Positions 14,917-23,373 of a stretch of DNA of 38,394 nucleotides are shown here, one piece after another. The stretch's first letter is position 1. Every line of letters begins with the position of its first letter. The stretch is from Frankiaceae bacterium. GTDB taxonomy: Bacteria; Actinomycetota; Actinomycetes; BP-191. The stretch lies in NCBI GenBank assembly GCA_035556555.1, contig DATMES010000064.1:1-38394 (forward strand). The letters are read 5' to 3'. The notes under the pieces are model-generated. The model was not told the origin of the DNA, made no database searches, and saw only the letters and a list, made by a program, of their open reading frames with translations. Both the position numbers and the translations under genes were made by a program.

Positions 14917-15780
14917 CTAGAGGTCCTTGCGGAGGAACGACGCCGCCGAAAGACCCCAGATCATCGCGACCCAGACGACGGCCCAGACGAGGTAGGTCAT
15001 GGTCAGCGGGTGCTGGCTGAGGAACGGGAACGCCGCGGCACCCTCGTCCTCGCCGAAGAACGACAGCGCCGTCGGGTCCTGGAACCCTCGCATCGCCCCG
15101 CGCCACAGGCCGTCCGTCGGCAGCAGCATCCGCGAGACGGTGCCGATGCGCTCGACGCTCTCGTTGCCGAGCGCCTGGCCGATGCCGCCCACGACGCCCG
15201 CGACCCAGGTGGCGCCGAAGAGGCCGACCGCGACGACGCCGGACGCCATCGGCGAGATGAGCGTCGACAGCAGCATCGCGAGCGTGAGCAGCACGATCGT
15301 CTGCGCGGCGAGCAGCGAGAGGGCGGCGGCCGGGTTGGGCGGCCAGTACTCGGTCGTGAGCTTCACGACGAGGCACTGCGCGAGCCCCGCGAGGACGACG
15401 AAGCCGGTGCCGAACGCCACCAGCCCCAGCCACTTCCCGAACAGGAACGCCGACCTGCGGATCGGGCGCGCCAGCACCGACAGCGCGATGCCCGACTCGG
15501 TCTCGCCGGCCAGCGTCGGACCGGCGAGGAACGCCGTGCCGAGCGCCGCGACGAGGCTGAAGCCGAACATCACGAGGTTGAGCAGGATCGACGCCGTCAG
15601 GCGCGTCTCGCCGCTGGTGAGCGTGCCGGTGCCGGACTCCGCGGCGAGCCGCGAGAACCCCCAGCCGCTCAGCGCGAGCAGCACGATCGTGAGCCCGATC
15701 AGCGCCCGCAGCACGCGCCTGCGGGCCGCCTCGCGCAGCGTCAGCCCGGCGATGACCGTGATGGTCCTGGCGGCGGTCAC
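14917..15780 (-). CDS. ABC-2 type transporter permease
   Basis: This 287-aa integral membrane protein has six hydrophobic segments, the first after LTLREAARRRVLRALIG. The loop GETESGIALSVLARPIRRS is typical of ABC-2/NosY-like permeases and contacts the ATPase. It would form the channel for export or extrusion of an unidentified lipid, drug or protein. The start is a GTG overlapping the ATPase stop (GTGA). It is the last gene of a four-gene operon whose first products are an ECF sigma factor and its putative anti-sigma factor, so expression is probably under that pair's control. Confidence 0.92.
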   Translation of the reverse strand: MTAARTITVIAGLTLREAARRRVLRALIGLTIVLLALSGWGFSRLAAESGTGTLTSGETRLTASILLNLVMFGFSLVAALGTAFLAGPTLAGETESGIALSVLARPIRRSAFLFGKWLGLVAFGTGFVVLAGLAQCLVVKLTTEYWPPNPAAALSLLAAQTIVLLTLAMLLSTLISPMASGVVAVGLFGATWVAGVVGGIGQALGNESVERIGTVSRMLLPTDGLWRGAMRGFQDPTALSFFGEDEGAAAFPFLSQHPLTMTYLVWAVVWVAMIWGLSAASFLRKDL

Positions 15781-16733
15781 CGGTCGCTCCCGTGCGCGTC
15801 GCGGAGGATGCCGAGCAGGCGTTCCTCGAGGCTGATGCGGGCGGGCTCGACGGCGTGCACGCGCGCGCCGAGCGCGACGAGGTCGCCTACGAGGTCGGGC
15901 ACGCCGACGCCGTCGTCCTCCGCCGGCAACGCGACCGTGAACCAGTCGCCCTCGCGTTCGACGCGGTCACCGAGGCGTTCGAGGACGCGCGGGGAGACGT
16001 CGGTCAGGTGCAGCTTGAGCTCACGCTTGCCGAGCAGCTCGACGAGCGTGCCGGACGCGGCGACCCGCCCGCCGTCGAGGATGACGACGCGGTCGCAGAC
16101 GCGTTCGACCTCGCCGATGAGGTGGGAGTTGAGCAGCACGGCGACGCCGCGCGACCGCAGGTCCAGCACGATGTCGCGAACGTCGGCGCGGCCCAGCGGG
16201 TCGAGCGCGCTGGTCGGCTCGTCGAGGATGACCAGCTCGGGCCGCGCGACCAGCGCGACGGCGAGCCCGAGGCGTTGCTGCATGCCCTTGGAGAAGCCGC
16301 CGACGCGGTCGCCCGCGCGGTCGGCGAGGCCGACGAGCGCGAGGCAGTCACGCCGCTCCTGCGCGGAGACGTCGAAGCCCGACAGCCGCACGTGCAGCGT
16401 CAGCACCTCGGCTGCGTTGAGCCACGGCTGGTAGCGGAACAGCTCGGGCAGGTAGCCGACCTTCGCGCGCGCGGCCGGGTCCGTGGCGGGCCGGCCGAGG
16501 AGCATGACCTCGCCGGCGTCGGGGCGTACGAGCCCGAGCAGCATCTTGATGACGGTTGTCTTGCCGGCGCCGTTCGGGCCGAGCAGGCCGACGATCTGAC
16601 CCCGCCCGACCTCGAGCGAGATCTCGTCGACGGCCTGCCGCTTGCCGTACCGCTTCCGCAGGCCGGTGCACCAGACTGCGGCCGTCGGCGGCAGCTCGGC
16701 GACGAGCTGCGCGGCCGCGTCGAGGGCGGTCAG
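15777..16733 (-). CDS. ABC transporter ATP-binding protein, apparent CTG start
   Basis: This is the ATPase partner of the permease at 14917. Reading upstream of the first ATG (16544) gives LRKRYGKRQAVDEISLEV and the Walker A GPNGAGKTT, so the ATG cannot be the real start. Downstream are the signature GGFSKGMQQRLGLAVAL, Walker B LVILDEPTSALDPLG and the H-loop LLNSHLIGEV. No ATG, GTG or TTG exists between 16544 and the end of the previous gene. A CTG at 16733 sits in a CTGA overlap with that stop, 5 bases after GAGGAG. This gives 318 aa, a normal family length. The start is inferred; the ABC assignment is firm. Confidence 0.88.
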   Translation of the reverse strand: MTALDAAAQLVAELPPTAAVWCTGLRKRYGKRQAVDEISLEVGRGQIVGLLGPNGAGKTTVIKMLLGLVRPDAGEVMLLGRPATDPAARAKVGYLPELFRYQPWLNAAEVLTLHVRLSGFDVSAQERRDCLALVGLADRAGDRVGGFSKGMQQRLGLAVALVARPELVILDEPTSALDPLGRADVRDIVLDLRSRGVAVLLNSHLIGEVERVCDRVVILDGGRVAASGTLVELLGKRELKLHLTDVSPRVLERLGDRVEREGDWFTVALPAEDDGVGVPDLVGDLVALGARVHAVEPARISLEERLLGILRDAHGSDR

Positions 16734-17797
16734 CGCAGCTCCTCGGCGATGTCGACGACCTCGTCGCGGCTCAGCGACCCGCCGACCACGGTGACCTCCC
16801 CGCCGGTCACCCAGACGACGGCCGCCATCAGGCCGTCGCGGGTGGTGAGCACCGTGGCGGGCACGCCGTTCACGGTCGTCGGCGACGTCGTGACGCGGTC
16901 TGCGGGGACGGGCAGCGGCAGCGTGGAGCCGTCCGCGGCGAACGTCCGCAGCTGCGCGGCGACGTTCGCCGGCAGGCCAGGCAGCGAGAGCAGGTAGTCG
17001 CGCGCGGTCTCGAACGACACCGCCGTCGAGAACGCCGTCGGCGCCACCGCGCGACCCACCACGAGCGAGGGCACGCCGGTCGGCTGCGTCCAGACCACGG
17101 CGACACCGGGTCCGGCCACGAGCTTGATCTGGCTGCCGTGGAGGCCCGCGGGCGGGGTCGGCAGCGTCTCGCCGGCGGCCGCGGCGGTCCGCGCCGCGCG
17201 GTCGGCCAGGAACGTGAACGTCGCGCTCGCCTGGCCCGCCACCTGGTACGACGGCACGCCGGTGACGCCCCGGGGGAGCGAGGCCACCTCGGGCACGTCG
17301 AGACCGCTCTCACGCGCGGCCGTGGCCGCGTCGGAGACCTCGCGCGGGCCGCCGTCGCCGCTGAAGGAGACGTCGCCGTACGCGCTGAGGTCCGGCAGCG
17401 CGATGAGGTCGGCGGCGGTGAAGGTGACGGGCGCGATGCGCTCGGTACGGAAGATGCGCAGCCAGTTGTTGGCGGCGGCGGCGCTGGCGCCGGTGAGGAC
17501 GACCGCGACCGCCACGGCCGCGACGGCCGGCTTGCGGACGAGCGCGCGGACCTTGCCGCCGCGCGGCACCTCGACGTGCGCCGTAGCCGAGGCGGTGGAG
17601 AGGCGCCGCCAGGCGGCGTCGACGTCGACATCGCCGTCGGTCGCGAGGGCCGCGCCGACGAGATCGGCGTCCGTCCGCAGCGCGGCCAGCACGGCGAGGC
17701 ACTGCGGGCAGTCCGCGACGTGCTCGCGGTCGGGGTCGGCGACGCCCGCCGGCTCGTCGAGGAGCCGGCGGAGCACGCCGTCAGCCGGATGACGCAT
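16730..17797 (-). CDS. Putative membrane anti-sigma factor with zinc-finger N-terminus
   Basis: This 355-aa protein carries HVADCPQC near residue 26 (H-x3-C-x2-C), the zinc-binding motif of ZAS anti-sigma factors, followed by a single membrane segment (AVAAVAVAVVLTGASAAAA, about residues 90-108) and a long extracytoplasmic domain of about 240 residues. It would hold the ECF sigma factor encoded just upstream inactive until a signal is sensed outside. The start overlaps the sigma gene's 3' end by 17 bases; its stop overlaps the ABC ATPase start. The signal is unknown. Confidence 0.85.
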   Translation of the reverse strand: MRHPADGVLRRLLDEPAGVADPDREHVADCPQCLAVLAALRTDADLVGAALATDGDVDVDAAWRRLSTASATAHVEVPRGGKVRALVRKPAVAAVAVAVVLTGASAAAANNWLRIFRTERIAPVTFTAADLIALPDLSAYGDVSFSGDGGPREVSDAATAARESGLDVPEVASLPRGVTGVPSYQVAGQASATFTFLADRAARTAAAAGETLPTPPAGLHGSQIKLVAGPGVAVVWTQPTGVPSLVVGRAVAPTAFSTAVSFETARDYLLSLPGLPANVAAQLRTFAADGSTLPLPVPADRVTTSPTTVNGVPATVLTTRDGLMAAVVWVTGGEVTVVGGSLSRDEVVDIAEELR

Positions 17798-18335
17798 GAC
17801 GGTTCAGCTCCTCACGAAGGGCGGACTCGGCGCGCCGCACGGTGGTGCCGACGCTGCCGGGGGAGAGGTCGAGTGCGGCGGCCACGTCGGCGTAGCTCAG
17901 GCCGCTGTGCCGCAGCACGAGCGCGACGGCCTGCTTGCGCGGCAGCGCGGCGAGGGCGGCGCGGACGCGACGGCGTTCCTCCTGGGTCACGACGGTGTCC
18001 GCGACGTCGGAGACGACGCCGTCCTGTGCGACGGAGCCCTCGCGGGCGGCGCGGCGGCGGCCGGTACGGAGGACGTTCAGCGCGGTGTGGGCGGCCGCGA
18101 CGGAGAGCCAGCCGCGCGCCTCGGCGGCGGGCACCGACGTACGGCCGAACGACAGGAAGACCTCCTGCGCCACGTCCTCGGCCTCCGCGCGGGAGCCGAG
18201 CACCCGCGCGGCGACGCCGACGACGTGCGCGTACTCGCGGCGGAACACGTCCTCGAGGTCGGCGCGGACGGCATGAGGCACCGTGGCGCGCTCCCTCCGC
18301 TCGTCCAGGGGATCCAGGACCGCAACGTGCTCCAT
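17781..18335 (-). CDS. ECF (extracytoplasmic function) RNA polymerase sigma factor
   Basis: This 184-aa group IV sigma factor has region 2 in EDVFRREYAHVVGVAARVLG and EAEDVAQEVFLSFG, and region 4 in LAALPRKQAVALVLRHSG plus the helix-turn-helix YADVAAALDLSPGSVGTTV. It would direct RNA polymerase to a small regulon, probably including its own operon. I chose the ATG at 18335; an upstream GTG at 18371 lies only two bases after a TAGAGT -10-like hexamer (18374-18379), so it would not be transcribed from that promoter. It forms a coupled operon with anti-sigma, ABC ATPase and permease. Confidence 0.93.
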   Translation of the reverse strand: MEHVAVLDPLDERRERATVPHAVRADLEDVFRREYAHVVGVAARVLGSRAEAEDVAQEVFLSFGRTSVPAAEARGWLSVAAAHTALNVLRTGRRRAAREGSVAQDGVVSDVADTVVTQEERRRVRAALAALPRKQAVALVLRHSGLSYADVAAALDLSPGSVGTTVRRAESALREELNRHASSG

Positions 18336-18402
18336 GTCCGTACAGCACCGCCGGGGTCGGGAATGTGACACCGACTCTAGGTGGCTTCGCCCGCCCTCAT
18401 GT

Positions 18403-18458
18403 CGTGATCTTGGCTGCGTCTGTGCTGCTCGGCACGCACAAACGCAGCCAAGATCACG
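18403..18458. terminator. Perfect 17-bp inverted repeat
   Basis: Arms at 18403-18419 and 18442-18458 are exact reverse complements; the 22-base loop can form a small inner hairpin (GTGC with GCAC). It lies just past the 3' end of the minus-strand gene at 18475 and before the sigma operon. There is no T-run on the transcript side. It probably works as a terminator that isolates the sigma operon. Confidence 0.6.
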
Positions 18459-18474
18459 AATGGCGGGGGGCTTT

Positions 18475-19176
18475 TTAGGTCAGCGGCTCCAGGGACCGGA
18501 GGCTGAACGTCGCCCGCTCGGTGTACTGCACGAGCCCGACGAACCGGCTCCGTACGGCGATGCTCACCGACCGCTCCTCGTGCAGCACCAGGCCGGACTC
18601 CGCGACGCAGAGGCGGCGGACGGCGGCGCCGTTGTTGGAGCCGCGCAGGATCGTCGTGATGGTGCGGCGTTCGCAGAACTCCGTCACGCCACCGACGGTC
18701 GCGGAGCCGCCGCGGTCGATCGACGTCGTCATCGTCGCGGTGACGTCGTGCTCCTCGTCGGCGCACGACCCGGCCCGGCAGGCGAACGACGTCACGGCAG
18801 GCACGAAGAAGTACGTCAGCCGCGTGCCGAAGCCGGTGCCGGCGGCGCCGCAGTGGTCGTACGTCTCCACGTGCTCGTCGAAGATCGGCACCTCCTCGCG
18901 CCAGCCGCAACCGTGCCCGCGCACGATCCGCGCGGTGACGCCGGGGTACGTCCTGCGGACGCCGAGCGAGGAGACACGCGACCAGCCTGTGGTGTCGTAC
19001 AGGTAGACGCCGCGCGGCGGTCCTGTCACGTCGGCGGGCCCGGGGTCCGAGCGGTACCTCGCCACCGCGTCGGCGGACGACACGGGGTGCGACACGCGGG
19101 CGCCGTAGACGAGGAACGCGTCGGTCGCGAGCACGAGCGCGAGCCCGGCGCCGACCAGGCGGGGAGAGACGGCCAT
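18475..19176 (-). CDS. Exported protein of unknown function
   Basis: I do not recognise a family. The 233-aa product has an N-terminal hydrophobic segment (LVGAGLALVLATDAFLVYGA), likely a signal anchor or uncleaved signal. The remainder is predicted outside the cell, with seven Cys (in GCGWREE, YDHCGAAG, FACRAGSCADEE, EFCERR and LCVAES) that may form disulfides. No catalytic motif is visible. It is the last of three closely packed minus-strand genes starting with phytoene synthase; 12 bases separate it from the small membrane protein upstream. Confidence 0.72.
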   Translation of the reverse strand: MAVSPRLVGAGLALVLATDAFLVYGARVSHPVSSADAVARYRSDPGPADVTGPPRGVYLYDTTGWSRVSSLGVRRTYPGVTARIVRGHGCGWREEVPIFDEHVETYDHCGAAGTGFGTRLTYFFVPAVTSFACRAGSCADEEHDVTATMTTSIDRGGSATVGGVTEFCERRTITTILRGSNNGAAVRRLCVAESGLVLHEERSVSIAVRSRFVGLVQYTERATFSLRSLEPLT

Positions 19177-19188
19177 GTGGCCGTGAGG

Positions 19189-19383
19189 CTAGCCGAGCTG
19201 CGTGAGGCCGTAGACGACGACGCCGAACATGAGCAGCACGAGCAGCCCGATCCCGGCCAGCGTGACGATCATGGGCGTGCGGTTGGGGATCACGGGCCCC
19301 TTGTTGGAGTCGTTCGAGTGCTCGTACGTGACCATGCCGGTCGAGCCTTCGGCGGGCGGGGTCTCGGTGGGGCGCGTCGTCAT
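19189..19383 (-). CDS. Small single-pass membrane protein
   Basis: This 64-aa protein has a hydrophilic N-terminal half rich in Thr, Pro and Glu, then NRTPMIVTLAGIG leading into one membrane helix (LLVLLMFGVVVYGL). Its ATG overlaps the stop of the phytoene synthase gene (ATGA), so its translation is likely coupled to that gene. No family is recognised. A role in organising carotenoid enzymes at the membrane is conceivable but rests only on position. Confidence 0.75.
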   Translation of the reverse strand: MTTRPTETPPAEGSTGMVTYEHSNDSNKGPVIPNRTPMIVTLAGIGLLVLLMFGVVVYGLTQLG

Positions 19384-20264
19384 GGTGACGTTCTTGCCGA
19401 ACGCCGTTGCGAGAAACGTGCGCGGACCAGACCGTTACCGGCGATGTACGCGCGCCTGCGCAAGCCGACCGCGACGCGGCGGTCGAGGACGTCGTAGCCG
19501 GCGCGCTCGACCTCGTCGAGGATGCCGCCGTAGAGGGTCAGCGCCGTGCGTACGCAGTCGCGGCTCGTCGGGTGCAGCAGCCGGATCCCCGGCTCGGCGG
19601 CGCGCAGCACCTCGCGGGCGCGGGCGACCTCGTACGCCAGCAGCCGCCGTACGCGCGCATCGGCAACGCCCGACGCGAGGTCCGCCCGGGTGACGCCGAA
19701 GTGGTCGAGGTCCTCCTGGGGGAGGTACACGCGGCCTCTGCGCAGGTCCTCGCCGACGTCGCGGACGAAGTTCGTGAGCTGGAAGCCGATGCCGAGGTCC
19801 TCGGCGTACGCCGCCGCCGACGCGTCGAGCGGATCCAGGATCGGCAGCATCTGGCGGCCGATGACGGCGGCGGAGCCGTGCATGTACGTCCGCAGGTCGT
19901 CGTAGGCGGCGTACGACGTCACGGTCAGGTCCATCGCCATGGCGTCGAGGAAGTCCTCGAAGTGCGAGACCGGGATGGACCACCGGCGCGCGGTCTCGAC
20001 CACCGCCGCCCGGACCGGGTGGGACGACACCCCGGCGGCGAGCTCGGCCAGCGACTCCTCGCGCCAGGCTGCCAGGGCGCGCGCAGGGTCCGCTACCGGG
20101 TTGTCGACGAGCTCGTCGGCGCAGCGCGCGAAGGCGTAGAGGGCGTGGACGTACGGCCGCTTCCAGGCGGGGAGCAGCAGCGTGGCGAGGTAGTACGTCC
20201 TGCCGTGGCGGGCGCTGACTTTCCGGCAGTTGGCGAAAGCCGCCCGCAGGGATGCCGGGTGCAC
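19380..20264 (-). CDS. crtB: Phytoene synthase CrtB
   Basis: CrtB condenses two geranylgeranyl diphosphates to phytoene, the first carotenoid-specific step, at the membrane surface. The 294-aa protein has the first Asp-rich motif DELVDN after AFARCA and the second in GFQLTNFVRDVGEDLRRG; VYLPQEDL follows as in most bacterial CrtB. The starting GTG at 20264 gives the family's usual length. GGPP would come from the prenyl synthase at 24773, and the product would go to the desaturase at 21819. The gene is coupled at its 3' end to a small membrane protein. Confidence 0.95.
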   Translation of the reverse strand: MHPASLRAAFANCRKVSARHGRTYYLATLLLPAWKRPYVHALYAFARCADELVDNPVADPARALAAWREESLAELAAGVSSHPVRAAVVETARRWSIPVSHFEDFLDAMAMDLTVTSYAAYDDLRTYMHGSAAVIGRQMLPILDPLDASAAAYAEDLGIGFQLTNFVRDVGEDLRRGRVYLPQEDLDHFGVTRADLASGVADARVRRLLAYEVARAREVLRAAEPGIRLLHPTSRDCVRTALTLYGGILDEVERAGYDVLDRRVAVGLRRRAYIAGNGLVRARFSQRRSARTSP

Positions 20265-20344
20265 ACCCCCAGTGTGTCGAACCTCTAGCGCCGCAGCGCG
20301 GCGGACCCTACCGGCCGCGCACTTCCAGTAGGGAGAACAGCCCA

Positions 20345-21835
20345 GTGACGTCTTCTCGTCTCGCTCGCCTGGCCGCGATCGGCGGCCTGGTCGCGGCGAC
20401 CGTGCTCGTCCCGACGCTCTCCAGCCCGGCGTCGGCCTACTCGGAGACCGGCACCATCACGAAGGCCGCGCCCGGCGGCCTCGGGGTCACGGACACCGAG
20501 TTCCAGCTGCTCTGCCCGTCCGCGCCCGCCACGCAGGGCGTCGACGGCTGGGTGTTCACGCTGCCCGCGCCGGCCACCGCCGGCCAGACCGTGACGCTCA
20601 CCGGCTCGTCCGCGGCGCCGTTCACGCTCGCGACGTACGTCTACAAGGACGACTGCACGTACAGCCGCTTCGAGACCGTGCTCACCCCGCTCGTGCTCCA
20701 GGCGGGCGACCGGTACCTGTCGGCGTACGCGCCCATCGGCGCCAACGTCACGGTCACGCTGACCAACCCGCCGACGACGGGGAGCGGCCCGAACGACCCG
20801 CTGTTCGCGCAGAACGGCGAGAACGACCTGCTGCTCAACGGCCAGTGGAACATGCGCAAGACGCGCGTCCCCGCCGCCTGGGCCGAGGCCACCGGCGCCG
20901 GCATCAAGGTCGCGGTGCTCGACACCGGCCTCGACCTCGGCCACCCCGACTTCGCGTGCACCGGCAAGGTGCAGGTCGTCGCCGGTGCCGACCCCGACGA
21001 CGACAGCAGCACCTCGCCCGAGGACGACAACGGCCACGGCACGCACACGGCCGGCATCGTCGGCGCCTGCACCAACAACAACACCGGCGTCGTCGGCGCG
21101 GCCCCCGGCTCGACGATCCTGCCGATCCAGGTGCTCTCCGACACCGCGACGGCCGAGACCATCGCGGAGGGCATCCGTACCGCCGCCGACAGCGGCGCGC
21201 ACGTCATCAACATGTCCCTGTCCGTCGGCATCGGCCTGGCCGGCCTCGGCGTGCCCGGCTCCAGCGGCGCGCTCGGCTTCTTCGGCTTCTTCGCCGACAT
21301 CGACGCCGCGATCCAGTACGCCCAGTCCAAGGGCGTCGTCGTCGTGGCGTCGGCGGGCAACGACTCGTTCCCGCTCTGCTCGCACCCGTCGATCGCGTAC
21401 AACGTCATCTGCGTCGGCGCCACGGACCCCAACGACGTCAACACGTTCTACAGCAACTTCCCGGTGAAGGACGACGACGAGGACCTGGTCGGCCCCGCGC
21501 TGATGGCGCCGGGCGGCACGGGCCAGTTCTTCTGCGACGCGTCGTCGTTCGAGATCATCTCGACGTACGACCGCTCGTCGGACGCGGCCGAGGGCGACTG
21601 CGACACCCTCCCCGGCTACGCCTCGATCCAGGGCACCTCGATGGCGGCGCCGCTCGTGGCCGGCATCGCGGCGCTCGTGTACGAGGACCTCGGTGGCGTC
21701 CGCAGCACCACGAACGCCGACAAGGTGACCGAGGCGCTCCTCGCGTCGGCGGTGGACCTGTACACCCCGGGCTACGACCCGATGTCCGGTGAGGGTCGCG
21801 TCGACGCCCTCGGCGCGGTCAGCTACTGGCCGTAA
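20345..21835 (+). CDS. Secreted subtilisin-like serine protease (S8)
   Basis: This 496-aa exported peptidase has a Sec signal (residues about 1-31, ending PASA). A propeptide-like, Cys-containing region precedes the catalytic domain. The triad is complete: Asp193 in VAVLDTGLD, His231 in NGHGTHTAGIVG, Ser432 in QGTSMAAPLVAG, with the oxyanion Asn339 in ASAGNDS. There is no C-terminal anchor. The GTG at 20345 follows GGGAGAA at good spacing. The 3' end overlaps the convergent crtI gene by 17 bases. Its place among carotenoid genes looks incidental. Confidence 0.94.
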   Translation: MTSSRLARLAAIGGLVAATVLVPTLSSPASAYSETGTITKAAPGGLGVTDTEFQLLCPSAPATQGVDGWVFTLPAPATAGQTVTLTGSSAAPFTLATYVYKDDCTYSRFETVLTPLVLQAGDRYLSAYAPIGANVTVTLTNPPTTGSGPNDPLFAQNGENDLLLNGQWNMRKTRVPAAWAEATGAGIKVAVLDTGLDLGHPDFACTGKVQVVAGADPDDDSSTSPEDDNGHGTHTAGIVGACTNNNTGVVGAAPGSTILPIQVLSDTATAETIAEGIRTAADSGAHVINMSLSVGIGLAGLGVPGSSGALGFFGFFADIDAAIQYAQSKGVVVVASAGNDSFPLCSHPSIAYNVICVGATDPNDVNTFYSNFPVKDDDEDLVGPALMAPGGTGQFFCDASSFEIISTYDRSSDAAEGDCDTLPGYASIQGTSMAAPLVAGIAALVYEDLGGVRSTTNADKVTEALLASAVDLYTPGYDPMSGEGRVDALGAVSYWP

Positions 21836-23300
21836 GACGTAACACCCGTTCCGCGGCGAGGCGTCCCGACAGCAGCACCATCGGGACGCCTACGCCGGGG
21901 ACGGTGCCGCTGCCGGCGAAGACGACGCCGCCGACCTTCGGGGCGACGTTGGCGGGTCTGAACGGACCCGTCTGGAAGAACGTGTGCGCGGCCGCGAACG
22001 GCGTCCCGCGCTCCATCCCGCGCCGCCGCCAGTCGTACGGCGTCGTCACGTGCTCGACCTCGATCGCGTCGCCGAACCCGCTGTACCCCAGGGCTTCCAG
22101 GCGGTTGACGGTCTCGTCGCGGTAGCGCGGGCCGACGACGTCCCAGTCGATGCCGGCGTCGAGGTTGGGCGTCGGGACGAGCACGTAGTACGCCTGCCTG
22201 CCGGGCGGCGCGAGCGACGGGTCGGACGCCGTCGGGCAGGTGACGAGCAGCGACGGGTCGGTCATGAGCCGCTGGTCCCTGATCAGCTCGTCGAACGTCG
22301 TACGCCACGCCCTGCCGAAGTGCAGGTTGTGGTGCGCGGCCTTCGTGTACGTCGCCGTCGATCCGGCGAGCAGCAGGAAGCAGCTCGGCGAGTGCTTCAG
22401 CGTGGTGACGCGCCGGGGTGTGACGGCCGCGGGGAGCAGCTCGCGGTACGCCACCGGGAGGTCCGGGTTGAGGACGACGACGTCGGCGGGGTGGTGCTCG
22501 CCGTCGGCGGTGACGACACCGGTGGCGCGGCCGTCGCGGACGACCACCGACGTGACGCTCGTGCCGTACCGGAACGACACGCCGTGCTTCTCCGCCGCCC
22601 CCGCCAGCGCGCGCGGGACCGCGTGCATGCCGCCGACCGGGAAGTAGACGCCCGCGACGGAGTCCATGTACGCGATGACGGCGTAGACCGCGAGGGCGTC
22701 GTAGGGGGAGAGGCCGGCGTACATCGACTGGAACGACATGACGCGCCGCGTGCGGGGGTCCTTCAGGTACTGCCCCACCTTCGGCGCGAGCCGGCGAAAC
22801 GCCCCGAGGGCCGCAAGGCGCGCGAGGTCCGGCGTGAGGAGGTCGAGGGGGGAGTCGACGTTGCGGTCGATGAAGTCGCGCATCTCCAGCGCGTAGAGGC
22901 GCGAGACGAACGCCACCCAGCGCTCGTAGCCGCGCGCCTCGTCGGGGCCGCAGACGCGTTCGACCTCGGCGGCCATCGCCGCGGGGTCGGAGCGGACGTC
23001 GAGCGTCGAGCCGTCGGGGTAGTACGCGCGGTACAGCGGGTCGAGCGGCGTCAGCGTCAGCCAGTGGGCCATGTCCTCGCCGACGGAGGCGAACGCGTCC
23101 GCGATGAGGTCCGGCATCGTCAGCACGGTCGGACCGGTGTCGAAGCGGTACCCGTCGACCTCCAGCAGCCCCGCGCGCCCCCCGGGAACGGCGTCGCGTT
23201 CGAGCACGGTCACGTCGGCGCCCGCGCCGGCCAGCCGCAGCGCGCAGGACAAACCGCCCAGACCGGCTCCGACCACCACGACCCGCGCCACGCGGCCCAC
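21819..23300 (-). CDS. crtI: Phytoene desaturase CrtI family
   Basis: This FAD-dependent enzyme introduces double bases-conjugating desaturations into phytoene to give lycopene, in the membrane. The 493-aa protein opens with the Rossmann motif VVVGAGLGGLSCALRL and VTVLERD, and ends with the family's C-terminal flavin stretch FAGSGTVPGVGVPMVLLSG. The length is normal for CrtI. The starting GTG is 23300. It stands alone on the minus strand between a protease and a BNR protein. Some CrtI relatives do other steps (CrtN, CrtO-like or hydroxyneurosporene types), but with CrtB and CrtYc/CrtYd nearby, lycopene formation is the simplest reading. Confidence 0.92.
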   Translation of the reverse strand: MGRVARVVVVGAGLGGLSCALRLAGAGADVTVLERDAVPGGRAGLLEVDGYRFDTGPTVLTMPDLIADAFASVGEDMAHWLTLTPLDPLYRAYYPDGSTLDVRSDPAAMAAEVERVCGPDEARGYERWVAFVSRLYALEMRDFIDRNVDSPLDLLTPDLARLAALGAFRRLAPKVGQYLKDPRTRRVMSFQSMYAGLSPYDALAVYAVIAYMDSVAGVYFPVGGMHAVPRALAGAAEKHGVSFRYGTSVTSVVVRDGRATGVVTADGEHHPADVVVLNPDLPVAYRELLPAAVTPRRVTTLKHSPSCFLLLAGSTATYTKAAHHNLHFGRAWRTTFDELIRDQRLMTDPSLLVTCPTASDPSLAPPGRQAYYVLVPTPNLDAGIDWDVVGPRYRDETVNRLEALGYSGFGDAIEVEHVTTPYDWRRRGMERGTPFAAAHTFFQTGPFRPANVAPKVGGVVFAGSGTVPGVGVPMVLLSGRLAAERVLRLTASS

Positions 23301-23373
23301 GGTAACGGGCAGGACACGGACGGGCAGCGGCGAAGGAGTCAGGGAACGTCGCCGCCGAACCTAAGGATGCCCC

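Noticed and set aside
16004-16544. ATG at 16544 as the start of the ABC ATPase
   Set aside because: It removes the Walker A motif that is plainly encoded just upstream.
18372-18474. A small RNA gene in the palindromic gap
   Set aside because: The sequence is explained by a terminator-like hairpin and no promoter is seen.
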